Source: Maea johnstoni
Taxonomy: Eukaryota; Annelida; Polychaeta; Spionida; Magelonidae
Reading direction: 5' to 3'
DNA length: 64,000 bases
Assembly: GCA_963942565.1 (NCBI GenBank)
Contig: OZ012688.1
Location: forward strand, 25,509,506 to 25,573,505
Shown here: piece after piece, positions 1-11,958 of the stretch
Layout: each line of letters begins with the position of its first letter
Numbering within the stretch: position 1 is the first letter of the stretch
Translations under genes and position numbers: made by a program
Notes under the pieces: model-generated
What the model saw: the letters and a program-made list of their open reading frames with translations, nothing else
Told to the model about the DNA's origin: nothing
The model's database searches: none

Positions 1-155
1 GTGAAAATACAAACGAAAATCTCTTTAGTTTTTTTACCTGTGTAAATAAACCATTTTTACCTGGCCTGTAGAAGGTCAATTTTCAACTTTTACTGCACTT
101 CATTCTATCTCGTATGATTATGTTTGAATATTTGAAATCTTTTTCTCTTTTCCAG

Positions 156-515
156 GGAAATTAGTTTTAGTGATGAATTCCTCGAGTTAGAACCAGAAAA
201 ATTAATATCACTCCTCCAGCGAGACACGCTACAGGTCCAGGGGGAGGCGGCCATCTTAGATTGTATACTACGATGGGTTAGGCACAAAGAACAAGTCCGC
301 CGTGGCCGATTAAAAGAGATCCTCTTGAAGGCCGTAAGATGTCACCTACTTAACACAACCTACCTCCAACAGAACATCCTAGAGGATGAGCTTATACGAA
401 AATGTGAACTAGAAAACTTGATCCTAGAATTGCGACTAAACCACCAGGGGGATCTGAACCAGAGGGGCTACTCCGAGGCTGTCGTCTGCGTCGGAGGCGA
501 GGGAGAAGATGACCA
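156..515 (+). CDS. KLHL exon: BACK domain and first Kelch strand
   Basis: The acceptor ttttctcttttccag ends at 155. The first base completes a codon from the unseen upstream exon. The translation begins EISFSDEFLELEPEKL and shows the BACK signature: FLELEPEKLISLL, then ILDCILRWVRH, then LLKAVRCHLL. It runs to GGEGEDD and ends CA at the GTAAGT donor (516). Confidence 0.9.
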
Positions 516-968
516 GTAAGTAGTAAAATATCATGAAAAAGTTATCTGCAAATGGTAAAAAGATTTACAAAGACACATAAAACAAAGGAATAATCACATG
601 AAACTTGCAATCTTGAATATGTCGACTAAGGCATTCTTGTTCTCCCCTTCCAAGTGGTAATATTCTGAAAGACACTTTTAATACCTGTGATATTTGGGTG
701 TGAGGTGAACATAATTAAAATTATGTTTCATATCATTTCAAAATATTTTGTTAACACTAGTATTGTTATTACTAGTAGAAGTAGTAGTAGTAGTACTAGT
801 ACTAGTAGTACTAGTAGTACTAGTAGCAGAAGTTGTAGTAGTAGCAGTAGTAGTATCATCATCATCATTGTTAGAATCATATCTATAATTATCATTTATA
901 GTAGTAGTAGTAGAAGTGGTAGTACTATCATTATTATTGTCATTATTATTATTATTATTATTATTATA

Positions 969-1027
<59 letters not shown>

Positions 1028-4000
1028 CAACATAGTTTCATCATTATCATAATCATTGATATAGGGTACACTCCCAACCTCTGTTTTCTCATGTCTTCCA
1101 GGGACAGTGGTATACTGTAAGTGAGATCAACTCTTTGTTAGCTGTGCCGTGCCCCTACTCCCCCTCTAAGTAAACCTCCTAACCTCTGTTTTCTCATGTC
1201 TTCCAGGGGCAGTGGTATAAGCGAGATCAAGAACCTGGTGTGCTGCGTAGTACCCCCTACTCCCCCATCCCCCCTATGGGTACACCCTGTAACCTTTTGT
1301 CTTTTCATGTCTTCCAGGGCAGTGGTATAAGTGAGATCAAGAACCTGGTGCACTGCGTGGTACCCCCTACTCCCCCATCCCCCCTATGGGTACACCCTGT
1401 AACCTTTTGTCTTTTCATGTCTTCCAGGGGCAGTGGTATAAGCGAGATCAAGAACCTGGTGCGCTGCGTGGTACCCCCTACTCCCCCATCCCCCCTATGG
1501 GTACACCCTGTAACCTTTTGTCTTTTCACGTCTTCCAGGGGCAGTGGTATAAGCGAGATCAAGAACCTGGTGTGCTGCGTAGTACCCCTTACTCACCCAT
1601 CCCCCCTATGGGTACACCCTGTAACCTTTTGTCTTTTCATGTCTTCCAGGGGTAGTGGTATAAGCGAGATCAAGAACCTGGTGCGCTGCATGGTACCCCC
1701 TACTCCCCCATCCCCCCTATGGGTACACCCTGTAACCTTTTGTCTTTTCATGTCTTCCAGGGCAGTGGTATAAGCGAGATCAAGAACCTGGTGCGTTGCG
1801 TGGTACCCCTTACTCCCCCATCCCCCTACCCCTCTGGTACGCCCCTTAATCTTTTTCTTTTCATGTCTTCCAGGGGTAGTGGTATAAGCGAGATCAAGAA
1901 CCTAGTGCGCTGCGTAGTACCCCTTACTCACCCATCCCCCTACCCCTCTGGTACACCCCTTAATCTTTCTCTTTTCATGTCTTCCAGGGGCAGTGGTATA
2001 AGCGAGATCAAGAACCTGGTGCGTTGCGTGGTACCCCTTACTCCCCCATCCCCCTACCCCTCTGGTACACCCCTTAATCTTTTTCTTTTCATGTCTTCCA
2101 GGGGTAGTGGTATAAGCGAGATCAAGAACCTAGTGCGCTGCGTAGTACCCCTTACTCACCCATCCCCCTACCCCTCTGGTACACCCCTTAATCTTTATCT
2201 TTTCATGTCTTCCAGGGGCAGTGGTATAAGCGAGATCAAGAACCTAGTGCGCTGCGTGGTACCCCCTACTCCCCCATCCCCCCTATGGGTACACCCTGTA
2301 ACCTTTTGTCTTTTCACGTCTTCCAGGGGCAGTGGTATAAGCGAGATCAAGAACCTAGTGCGCTGCGTGGTACCCCCTACTCCCCCGTCCCCCCTATGGG
2401 TACACCCTGTAACCTTTTGTCTTTTCATGTCTTCCAGTGGCAGTGGTATAAGCGAGATCAAGAACCTAGTGCGCTGCGTAGTACCCCTTACTCACCCATC
2501 CCCCTACCCCTCTGGTATACCCCTTAATCTTTTTCTTTTCATGTCTTCCAGGGGCAGTGGTATAAGCGAGATCAAGAACCTTGTGCGCTGCGTGGTGCCC
2601 CCGCCGGCCACCACGGAGGCGCGTCGTGTACAGTGGCTTGACCTCGCCCCGCTCCTGACCGCTAGGGCAGGTCACGGCCTCGTGGAAGCAGGTAAGTTCA
2701 CACCGCCGCCTCCCCCTCGCTCCAGGTGGAGCAGGCAAATATTGGCTTGGTGTTATATTACATGTGTGGACTTAACCCTTATGCTGCTGGGTGCTATTTT
2801 CACAATACAGAACGATGAAAAAAAAAGCTGGAAAAATACTGAAACCCTGGCTTGTGGGTACTCTTCTGAGAGTAATGAATGAGAGCTATCTAATGAATAC
2901 TAACATGACAGGGTTTAGATGGTTTTCAAAATAATTCTTTGCATCCTTGTGCTTTGGATGAAAGTCGCCACAGCATTGGGAGGGATAACCCATTCATGCC
3001 TCCACCCAGGTTGTCTGGAGCTTTGATTTTTATAAAAGATAACATCAAAATTAGGGATAAAGTGGGGGGAAAGTCGGAGGAGAATTTTCAGTTAGATTTA
3101 TAGAAAATATTTTCTATAAATTTCTAATGCTAGAGGGATATTCCCAAAATAAGCAGGCGCTTTTGGTTGCTATATCACTAATGGGTTAATTCCTCCATGC
3201 TTATAGGGTCCACACAGAAATTACCATATATAAGTTCCACGATACTTATGAAAATAAAAGGAACAAAGCATAAATTGTATCTGAAGGAACGTAGTTGTTT
3301 AGATTCTGATTCACACTTCTTCAAATATTTTTGCAGCAGTGGCTTTTGTTATGTCACAGTGTCCTTGGCTGCTGCGGCCATGATGGATTAAATATTAAGT
3401 TTTGCCTATAAATCAACTTTCCTTTTGGAAAACTCTTAGTCAAGATCCCTCTTTATTAGTTTGCCTTTGTTGGTAAAATGTCTCAAATCAGAGCAGACTA
3501 TACAGATCTATCCAAAAAGGTCATGACTATACAAGACTTGTACCTAACAATTGTTAGTACCTTAGCATGAGCATGGCTTTACATCTGTCTGGGGAAAGGG
3601 TTTAATCCTTAATTTTCCTTTTTCTGCTGGTGGCTTATTTGGCCAATACAAAATGATGCAAAAAAACTGAAAATGACTGAAACCCTGGCACATGGGTACT
3701 CATATGAGAGTACTCAGTAGGAGCTATCCAACGAATACCAACATGACAAGTTTTAGATGGTTTTCAAAAATCTTTGCTCCCTTGTGCTTTGGACTAATAT
3801 AGCCTCATCACTGGAAGGGTTAACGCATTCATGCTTGGACCTCTCTGTATAAAGTGTTGTTTTATCTATGTTACCTTTGAAAATGATATTGGAATCAAAC
3901 ATGACTTCCCAAGATAATTGGAGAAGAGTTGCTGTTTGTTTTGTGATCAACATTTCCCCTTTTAAGGTCATATTCTGAATAGTTGAGATATTACAAAAAG

Positions 4001-5163
4001 ATAGTGTCTAAATAGTCTGAAGGTTTTTGGGTGCTAAAGGCAATAATGGGTAGACCTATTCATGCTTGGATTTCCCCTTGAAGAGAGGTTTTGATACCAG
4101 GGACATTCATTCTTGGATCCATTCTCCCTGATTTTACTATTACCTTTTCCAAAGATAAGTGGAAATGGGAATAGCATAGATGCTTGAACTTAAGTGCAAA
4201 TATATGCATACAGTGAGACTTTTTGTCATAAAGATTTTCATCTTATTTCAATACATGAATATTTTGTTTCTTAGTAATCCCTTAAATATTTCAATGATTA
4301 TTTCAGGTGGTTGCTTGTATGCTATTGGAGGTCGTGACAACAATGGGCGTATCCTCAATACGGGCGAGCGATACGACCCGACGCGCGATGAATGGACATC
4401 AATTCCGCCCATGAATCACGCTCGCGTGGGCTTCGGACTGATCAACATCGACGACAGAATCTATGCCATCGGCGGCAGCAACGATATGTCTGATCCCCTA
4501 ACCAGCGTGGAGGAATTTGATATATACGCTAACAAGTGGCGCAGATTGCCCAGTATGAATGTCAAGAAAGCATGGGCGGCGTACGCTGTACAGCACAAGA
4601 AAATTTATGTAATAGGCGGAGGTGTCATGGGCAAGCTATATGAATCTGTAGAATGTTTTGACCCGAACTCAGAGAGTTGGTACTCAGTAGCGCCCATGAA
4701 GGAACGCCGTTTTGATGCCCGTGCGGTGGGCACGAATGACAATGTTTACGTATTCGGAGGTCTGCGTCGCTTCGAATGCCCGAGTGCCGTGCAGGGAGGC
4801 GGCACAGGCATGAAGTTCTGCAGCACAGAGGTCTACTGCAAGGACGTGAAACAGTGGCGCTCCCTGGCGAGGAACGGCCACGGCATGTGCATCATGGCGG
4901 AGACCTCGCACCTAGACAATGCTCTCTTTCACAAGGACAACATCTACATCATGGGAGACCTAGACCTGGGCACGGCGCCCAACGTCAGGTACAACTTCAT
5001 CAGATCTTACAGTCTCGCCACCAACCAGTGGAGGGGCGTCGTCTGCAATCACCCGCCAAACCAGCGCAGTAGCACACAGTCCTGCTTCCTCAGGCTCTCC
5101 AATAGCATGCTCTATAAACTACTCTGGAGTCAAAACAAGCTCAAGTTTGACGATCTAAAGTAG
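156..5163 (+). CDS. Kelch-like (BACK-Kelch) gene, 3' part
   Basis: This is the C-terminal part of a BTB-BACK-Kelch protein; the BTB exon lies left of the window. Coding exons are 156-515, 2552-2691 and 4307-5163, joined in phase 2 then phase 1, with clean donors (GTAAGT) and pyrimidine-rich acceptors. The encoded order is BACK domain, first Kelch blade strand (VVCVGGEGE), a linker, then about five Kelch repeats recognised by paired glycines and spaced Y/W residues (YAIGGRDNN, YAIGGSND, YVIGGGVMG, YVFGGLRR, YIMGDLDL). Proteins of this family usually act as substrate adaptors for cullin-3 ubiquitin ligases, with the Kelch propeller binding the substrate. I cannot place it in a named KLHL orthology group. 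An AATAAA lies 380 bases after the stop. The acceptor array in intron 516-2551 is described separately. Confidence 0.9.
516..1095 (+). repeat. Intron with trinucleotide microsatellites
   Basis: From about 774 to 925 the intron is built of AGT/TAC-type triplets. From about 941 to 1027 it is an almost pure TTA run. The long serine/isoleucine open frame here is only a product of triplet periodicity. Bases 516-770 hold nothing recognisable. Confidence 0.9.
1090..2551 (+). repeat. Tandem array of 3' splice-site/exon-start units
   Basis: Fourteen acceptors (tcatgtcttccag or a close variant) end at 1101, 1206, 1317, 1427, 1538, 1649, 1760, 1873, 1987, 2101, 2215, 2326, 2437 and 2551. Each is followed by about 43 bases nearly identical to the start of the real KLHL exon at 2552 (GSGISEIKNLVRCVV). 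Then comes a C-rich, pyrimidine-rich stretch that leads into the next acceptor. Periods are 105-114 bases, mostly 111 or 114. Two spacer types alternate: ccccctatgggtacaccctg and ccctacccctctggtacacc. The last copy continues into the true exon. The unit therefore arose by tandem duplication across the intron-exon boundary. Confidence 0.95.
2552..2691 (+). CDS. KLHL exon: linker between Kelch strands
   Basis: The exon encodes GSGISEIKNLVRCVVPP, then ATTEARRVQWLDLAPLL and TARAGHGLVEAG. It starts in phase 2 after acceptor 2551 and ends in phase 1 at donor 2692 (GTAAGT). Only this copy of the repeated exon start is followed by a donor. It is also the only copy that continues into GC-rich coding sequence, which is why it is taken as the real exon. 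Confidence 0.85.
2772..2989 (+). mobile_element. TTAA-type MITE, family P2
   Basis: Starts TTAACCCTTATGCTGCTGG and ends ttgggagGGATAA. The interior (ctggc..gtgggtactc..ctgagagta, aacatgacagggtttagatgg, ccttgtgctttggatg) recurs at 3602, 10983 and, inverted, 44102. It abuts a P1 copy on its right. Confidence 0.75.
2985..3189 (+). mobile_element. TTAA-type palindromic MITE, family P1
   Basis: The ends read taacccattcatgcc and aatgggTTAA. The middle carries the self-complementary core (aatatttgaaggaga paired with tctccttcaaatatt) in decayed form. About 205 bp. Confidence 0.7.
3602..3823 (+). mobile_element. TTAA-type MITE, family P2
   Basis: Second P2 copy, with a diverged left end (ttaatccttaattttcc) and right end ggaaGGGTTAA. 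The shared interior includes gtactcatatgagagtactc and ccttgtgctttgga. Confidence 0.7.
3820..4052 (+). mobile_element. TTAA-type MITE, family P1
   Basis: Begins TTAACGCATTCATGCTTGG, sharing its TTAA with the P2 copy on its left, and ends aataatgggta. A further stub of the same end (cctattcatgcttgga) follows at about 4054. Confidence 0.65.
4307..5163 (+). CDS. KLHL last exon: Kelch repeats
   Basis: The acceptor tgattatttcag ends at 4306 and the stop is TAG at 5161-5163. GC content is visibly higher than in the flanking intron. The exon encodes five Kelch blades and a short tail ending NKLKFDDLK. The fourth blade has a long loop (FECPSAVQGGGTG). The fifth has GD in place of the usual GG. Confidence 0.9.
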
Positions 5164-5543
5164 TTGCTTTATTAAGAAATTAGGAAGTTATTCTATGAAA
5201 CCTTGCCCTTTGATTCTTGTCAGACACAGAACTAGAGGAATTGAGTGGTAGTGAATGAGTGCAAAGCCTTGCATCGGTATGGAGATGGCTTTTAAAGTCA
5301 TCAGATTTGTGTGAAAATTCATGATGTCATTGTTCTGATTGTGATCTCCCTTTATATTGCCATGCTCCCTAAAGTAGTGGGCACAGCAAAACTGCCATCT
5401 GGTGGTCAGGAACTGAACTAATGTAGCTAGACTTTGTTGCAATTTCTTATTGTGCTTTCTAGGAATATATACCACTACACAGTTCTACTATTCATCCCCC
5501 AAAGCACACCTGAATAGCATGGCCGTTTTGGGGATATCATCTT

Positions 5544-5549
5544 AATAAA
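5544..5549 (+). terminator. Candidate polyadenylation signal of the KLHL gene
   Basis: AATAAA lies 381 bases downstream of the KLHL stop and is the first canonical hexamer after it. Confidence 0.5.
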
Positions 5550-8412
5550 GATTGTACCATGAGTGAGATGATTAAAGGCAAAATGCTAATCTGAATACAA
5601 CCCTTTTCTTTTCCTGAAATACTTTTCAAATTATTACTGTATTTGAGGAGAAATTGGCTATTTTCAGTCAGGTAATTTACGTAAAATATTACATCACTTG
5701 CATGTAATACTTTTATTAATCATATCTTGAAGTATCGATATGACAAATATCGATATGACAAGTATTCATCTATAACGTCTTAAATATGTTGGATAGATAC
5801 TAGACTGCAATAGTTGCAAAGTTATTAAAAGGTTACAACAGTTAATGTTTAAGCTTTCTATAAGATTATAGGGTCGTATAACTCTGCAATTTTACTTTTC
5901 CATCCATATTGTCATCCAGATTCTCCGTTTAATCACAAAATGATTGAATTGACTCAACCTATCAAGGTACTTCAGTACAGCGTGGCGCCACTTATCTTAT
6001 CAGACGGATGCTGAAATTTTCCCTTTATTTTGATAGTTATTTTCTAAAAAGGATTGCACCAAAATAGTCAGGCCATTTTGTGCTGGCCAGGGGTGATAAG
6101 GGTGGCCAGTCTTACAATGAGATGAAGAGAAGGTATTTGCTGTGTTCTGCTGAGATGAAATGTCATGGATTTTAATGGCCAGTTGGCAGTAAAGATTACT
6201 GCTTGTAAAGATATTGTATCAATTTATATATAGATAAGCAATTTGCATATCTAATTGGAAGCAATTTGCATAGCTAATTGGTAAAAAGCAAAGTATGTCC
6301 CCCACCTGGGCTTTGATATAGATATATAGTAAATTGAAATCATTGTTGATTGTTTTGTGAAAATAGGGAGAGCAGTTTGTAGGATATTGATGATTATACA
6401 GTTTGATATTGTTTGTCAAAAAAGTCTAAAAGACTATCATTATCTATTCTATTTGTACCTCAGACCATCATAAGATGATTATGTCAGTGTTTAAATCATT
6501 TGCAACTGTAGTGCTCACATGGCCTGACAACTTTTAACACAAATTGGAAAAGTGTTAAGTGTTTGAAAAATATTAGTTGTTACACATAAGTGAATCAACT
6601 TTTAGTGAAATATTTCCCAAGATATTGCTTTACTATGAAGATATCTCCCTAAGTGTCAGAGCTGTGTGTGCACTGTAGATGTGAATGGGAGAGTATGTGC
6701 CCAGGAAGAGTGTCCAGGCTTCTTTGAGCTGTCAGGGCTAGAAAAATGTTCATATTGATTTTTGGCTCTGGGATTAGAGTAAGTATTTGCCTCGCATGGC
6801 AAGTAAAACTCCAGTTTTTGGTGGTCCTATGGGATTTTAAACCTTCTTTGCATTTTCTGTGCTAATCTTCAGGACTTGTTTTGATTTAACTCTCTGCATG
6901 CTTTATTATCTATGACATTTGAGAACAAATCACATTTTTACAGTTTCATCATGCTGTAGTTTGACAGGAACTAAATGAATAATGGCAAGAATGTTGACTT
7001 GTCATTTACTGTAGTTAAATTGTGAGTAAGAGTTCACCCAGCTTTATGCAGCATTTCACCTGCTCTGCACAAATGAAACTGTAGCTGCAGTGAACTCTGT
7101 CTATTGTATGTGTAATTGTTCATCATTATAACTTAAACACTTTTTTAGGTTACAGTTTTAAAAGATTGCACAGAAAAGGGATTTTTTTGTATTCAGATTT
7201 TGGGCCAGTATTTCCTGCTTGGGCTGAGTATGTTGTTTAAAGTCACCTGGCTGTAGAGGTCTGGGATAAAGAAAAGAAGGCTTGTAACAATTGGTTTGAC
7301 CATAAATGAATACCTTAACCCTTATGGAAAAAACTATTATTTCAGAATCCAGTCAACAACTCTGTTTCAATTTTTTTGTAAATTAGTGCTTGATTTTCTA
7401 AATTTAATTCCACTTCTTCAAAGGAATGATTGGTAGCTGATAATAGTGTCCAAGAATTGATATTGATGTTAGTCTAAAATCATGTACATTAAACTGACAT
7501 ACATTAAATTCCTGACATAAGGGTAACACGGTATGCATCCTTGAAGGATTTGGGTTTCCAAATGATACCCTGATACCCTGCTGCTTATGTTTCTTTGTGG
7601 TACCCAAAATGCCCCTTCATAAAATATTTTTTTTAACTCATAGAGTCCCAACTCAAACCCCACACCCCTGCCCTGCTAGTTATTGCTAGTGTTATGTGGT
7701 ACTCAAGTTGAGTAATAAAGGGGCAAGTATTTTGTAATGATTAATCAATGACAATCAATATGCACAAGCACACAAAGACGGAGTAAATATGTATTGAATC
7801 TAATGTTATCAAAAAAAGTTTAAAGTCTCATATCTGTAACTGTCTAATGACAATCGTTTTTGCTTACTTTTTAAAGATCAGATGAAGTAAAATTATGGAA
7901 TCTATAGCTATCAATAAAATTTTGATAAGTGTCATTCTTTTTGATCAGAACCGTTTTATTGAAGCATGGTTTAGATTTGCAAATAAGTTGTTTGTTACTG
8001 ATAAATGACAATCATTTCTTTTCACAGTTCCAAGATTTTTTCTTAGTAAAATGTTATTAAGGTTTTATTTCATAACTTAAGTGAACAACTGAAATGCGCT
8101 CACTAATTAAGGTGCTAACTGCCCTTGAAATGGAAATATCAATACATCACTAGTAGTTATCATACTTTTCCCTATTATCCTCAGTAGAATTTGAGCATTT
8201 TTCTAAAAAAAAATAGCTTAATTGGAAGAAAGGTGCGGTTTAAGTTTTGAAACTTTTAGAAGTCCATTCTCCTTCCAAATACTTTTGAAATATCACCTTC
8301 ATTTTAAGATCTTTTAATAATTTTCAGACCAGCAGGGACTTTGACGAAGTATGGATTAGAAATACCTTCATTTCTTTCTTTTTGAATTTCCATTTTCAGG
8401 GCAACACAATGT
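5550..8412. other. Intergenic, no gene recognised
   Basis: AT-rich sequence with only short chance frames. Around 7530-7600 there is a stub resembling the right end of the TAGCC family (gggtttccaaatgatacc). I see no RNA gene or conserved coding segment. Confidence 0.6.
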
Positions 8413-8639
8413 TTAACCCTTGAGATGCTTAAGAGTTGTAGAATTTTTAAGTCTGAATCTTTGATGCTTTTGATGATAAATTGGAATCAAAGAATGATTT
8501 TACAAAATATTTGAAGGAGAATCATAGTTTATGAATTGATTAATGTTTCCCCTTCAGATGCTTTCCAGATTATTCTTTAGTCAGAAAGATTTCACTGAAG
8601 TTTCTAGCTGCTTCTGGCCACTGAGCATGAATGGGTTAA
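8413..8639 (+). mobile_element. TTAA-type MITE, family P1
   Basis: Flanked by TTAA on both sides, with ends TTAACCCTTGAGATGC and GCATGAATGGGTTAA. The core has tttgaaggagaatcatag and ccccttcagatgctttcc. Confidence 0.75.
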
Positions 8640-9692
8640 TATTATCCTTTCTATCTTCAGTTCAACTGTCCTTTGTTGGTGGTGCTATCTTTACTCTACA
8701 GTTGTCTTCACTGAAGATCCAGATTTTTTAAGAAAATGGAGACCTTGCAAAAAGGTTTTAAATCTAGTATATCATATTTCAATACAACTTTGACATTGAA
8801 TCTTTTGCTGAAATATTTGAAGAGATTTTGTCAAGTGAAGGAATTTGTACCGCTTTTGTGCGGATTAATTTTGGATTTTTTTTTTTTCATTTATGAAATG
8901 CAGCAATATGTATTTTTGTGCCAGCTCCTCAGTGTGCTATGAGTGGTGTTAATGAAATATTTGTAATGGTATAGTAATAGCAATGATAATTAACCTGCAT
9001 TAAGTAATCTATTCTAAGTAAATAATTGCACATACCAGTTTATTTCTTAGTTGGATGATCATATTGGTGATCATTGTGAATGTTATTGACTTCCCTCCCT
9101 GTTTGTGTGAAAGAGTTGGTATAATTCTGTTTGTAAAAAAGGTTTATAGCCAAACAAATTAACTCCTAAGTGGAGTATAAACGTTTCTGTTTTTCATGTG
9201 ATCGGTGTGTTCCACTAATGATTTCAGAGATGATATCATATCCAGTGCATGGATTGAAGAAAGCATCAGGGGTGTCTAACTATTGCATTGTCCAGTATGT
9301 GACAGATAAGAGGCTTCATAGCGTGCAACAGGCCAAATCCAACTCTTGCTGTTAAAACTGACTAAGTCTCCTTCAGCATGACGGGCTGAGCCCTCCAGAT
9401 ACTTCCTACACTAATTATTTTCAATATAGACATGTCAACTTAATGAAATTAAATTGTCTATTTATTGCTCCTGCATTTTATTATCAATATGCGTACATAT
9501 TAATGCCACCTAGTGACATTTTTTAAACCAACTGCTGCATGCTGGCCACTAAAATGCTCCGGGACTGGTTGTCTGTGCTCCAGGATTTATAAACTAGGAC
9601 ACCCCCAGGCATCTCTCCAGTGATTTTACCTCAATCATACCTGCCTTTTATCGGGAGTATACCATTATTTATCCTTAGATAAAATTTTAAAA

Positions 9693-9945
9693 AGTGGATA
9701 TGAAACCAGCCGGTCAACCTGAACAGGCTGGCTGCAGCTAATAGCCCAATAGTCGCGTTCTGCGCATGTTGCCGCACAAGTTTCTCTGTAATGTAAACGA
9801 TGCGGGAGCCCTCATTGGTCTTTGTTTCCTAATGACATCACATGGAGGCCAGACTCCAGACCCCTGGCATACCCAGGCCTTCACTATAGCGCATATAGTA
9901 ATTGGTCTCTTACTACGTATCCATTCTTTTCTTCATCTGAGACTT
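9693..9945 (+). repeat. Interspersed repeat R4, copy 1
   Basis: Begins tggatatgaaaccagccggt and contains caagtttctctgtaatgtaa, ttggtctttgt and cactatagcgcatatagtaa. The same about 255-bp block recurs at 23497-23752, and its start recurs at 43013. No coding capacity or clear terminal repeats; class unknown. Confidence 0.7.
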
Positions 9946-10478
9946 GTTTTACTGGGGTTTTGTTCCACGCTTTGCACTCTGATAGTTGTGACAAAAAGCA
10001 AGAGTGAGTTCTGCATATTAAAGTCCATCTTGAGATAAGGTCTACATCTTTAATGACTGCTACAGTTAAGTATAATAAGGGGTGAAGCAAGAACCTGTTA
10101 TTCATTGAAATTAAATACATGAAAATCAATTTAAACCTTCAAAATGCAACTAATTTTGATTCTGAGGTATTCATGAAAATCATTTTAATTAAGTATTTGA
10201 AAATTATACACATGCGCACCTTTGAATGTGTGCTAAAATCCCTTTGTTTGTGCTGGAGAATTGGTCTCATTCTGGTTTCCTCATAAAAATCCATTAGCAC
10301 TTATAAACATTTTTCATAGAACAAAGCTAAGACCACCCACAAAGGTTCGAGTTTTTTTCTTGAAATTGCAATTTGAGCTGTAAATCATCCATTGAGGGAA
10401 AATCTGTGTGGCTGCAGTTAGACCATTCTAATGTTCTAATAGTGTTGATTCTAATTTTATGTATTGATATTGTGTTCA

Positions 10479-10720
10479 GATTAGCCCATTCATGCCTGAA
10501 GTTCTCCATGTCAAATGTCGTCTGGACCTACGGTATTTTCGAAATAATTTTTGAATCAACCATTAATTGAAAATAATATTTGAAGGAGAGTTATAGGTTT
10601 TCTTATGATGAACATTTCTCCTTCAAATGTTTTCTGAAAACTGCCTTTGTTAGGGAGATATCACCAAAATACTTGAAAATAGTCAAGCGTATTTAGGCTC
10701 TACAGGTATGAAGGGGTTAA
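10479..10720 (+). mobile_element. TTAA-type MITE, family P1
   Basis: Ends attagcccattcatgcctg and aggtatgaaggggTTAA. The core pair atatttgaaggagagttata / catttctccttcaaatg is well kept, so the copy can fold back on itself. Confidence 0.75.
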
Positions 10721-10982
10721 TCATGACCTTCCACTGACCCCAGAACTGCTTTCCATGGACATTGACTATAACATGTATATGTATCTATGTTTGCCAATCT
10801 GATCAAGATGATTTGAGTCGTGTGTCTTTTTGATGAAATGGTCTCTCGTGACCGTGTTCTCCTTGTGCCACTGTTCTTTGGTTATTACACAATAAACCTA
10901 AGATATGTAAAAATAGTGTCTTTGTCTTCCTTATAGTCTATACCAGAGAAAGAGTTACCCAGGAGATGCAGCTAGGGGACGT

Positions 10983-11172
10983 TTAACCCTTATGCTGCTA
11001 GTGTCTAATTAGGCCCTTGCAAAATATGAAACCCTGGCGCATGGGTACTCATCTGATAGTACTCAGCGAGAGCTTTCTAATGAATACCAACATGGCAAGG
11101 TTTGGATGGTTTTAAAAAGTCTTTGTGTCCTTGTGCTTTGGATGAAAATAATCTTTGCATTTGAAGGGTTAG
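10983..11172 (+). mobile_element. TTAA-type MITE, family P2
   Basis: Starts TTAACCCTTATGCTGCTAG and contains cctggcgcatgggtactcat and aataccaacatggcaaggtt. The right end is ttgaagggtta. This is the only P2 copy here not fused to a P1 copy. Confidence 0.75.
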
Positions 11173-11938
11173 GTTGCAGCTCAGAGCTTAGTACTGTAGA
11201 TGCGAACTTGTGTTGCCCAGCGTGACCATCAAGCCTGCAGTGTAATCGGTGCTGCACTCAGGCACGTTATGAGGCCGGTCTTTCGCATTCCTCCTGCACC
11301 TATTGGCTGCAAGGAGTATAATATCAATTGACCCCCTTCATCACAAAGCAAGATCTTCTACTGGCTAGTTCCCTCATTCTGCTACATTCCGGTATAACCC
11401 ATTTCAGCTTACAATGCCTTATAAAAAATATATGGTACTTCAAGTGAACAAGCAATAAATGTATGAGCCTTGGAACCATTTATACCCTGAGTTCCCTTGA
11501 AACTTGCTCTGGGTATTGATGAATTAAAAAAAAACATGAATTGAAACACATTTGCTAACAATTTAATAATGTAGATGGCATGCTGTTTTTTTCAAAGAAA
11601 ATATTTCACAAAACATACTATAGGCCATTTTGTTTAGCTGTAGGGACGGTTGGTAACACATGTTCCAAGTATTAAGAAAAACATTAACTGCTCTAGAACT
11701 CCTTGATTTTGGATGAAGCACTTTCACAAGCAAAAGCAGCTTTATACATATATATACAGGTGTGTAGGTGTCCAAATCAAAAGATAGCTGAAATGTGCTT
11801 CTCTTTATAGTGCAATGGGCACCTAAATGAGCAAAAATATTTTAAGGAGTTGAGAAAGAAACCTGGTGGCTGGTACGTAGAGGTTTGCCAAATTTGGATA
11901 GGAAATACTGCTTGTTTCTAAGCAGCCACAGCACAGAA

Positions 11939-11958
11939 CCCCCCCCCCCCCCCCCCCC
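11939..11958 (+). repeat. Poly-C run (20 bases)
   Basis: Uninterrupted cytosine homopolymer. The length may be unreliable in assembly. Confidence 0.9.

Noticed and set aside
687-1052. 121-residue Ser/Ile-rich open frame
   Set aside because: It is a translation of AGT/TTA triplet repeats in an intron. There is no start context or homology.
1090-2551. Regularly spaced repeats resembling a CRISPR array
   Set aside because: Spacers are as repetitive as the repeats, the period is over 100 bases, and the unit matches a eukaryotic exon boundary.
1138-2738. Several open frames on both strands over the splice-site array
   Set aside because: They are periodic products of the 111/114-bp tandem unit. 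Only the exon at 2552-2691 joins its neighbours in phase.
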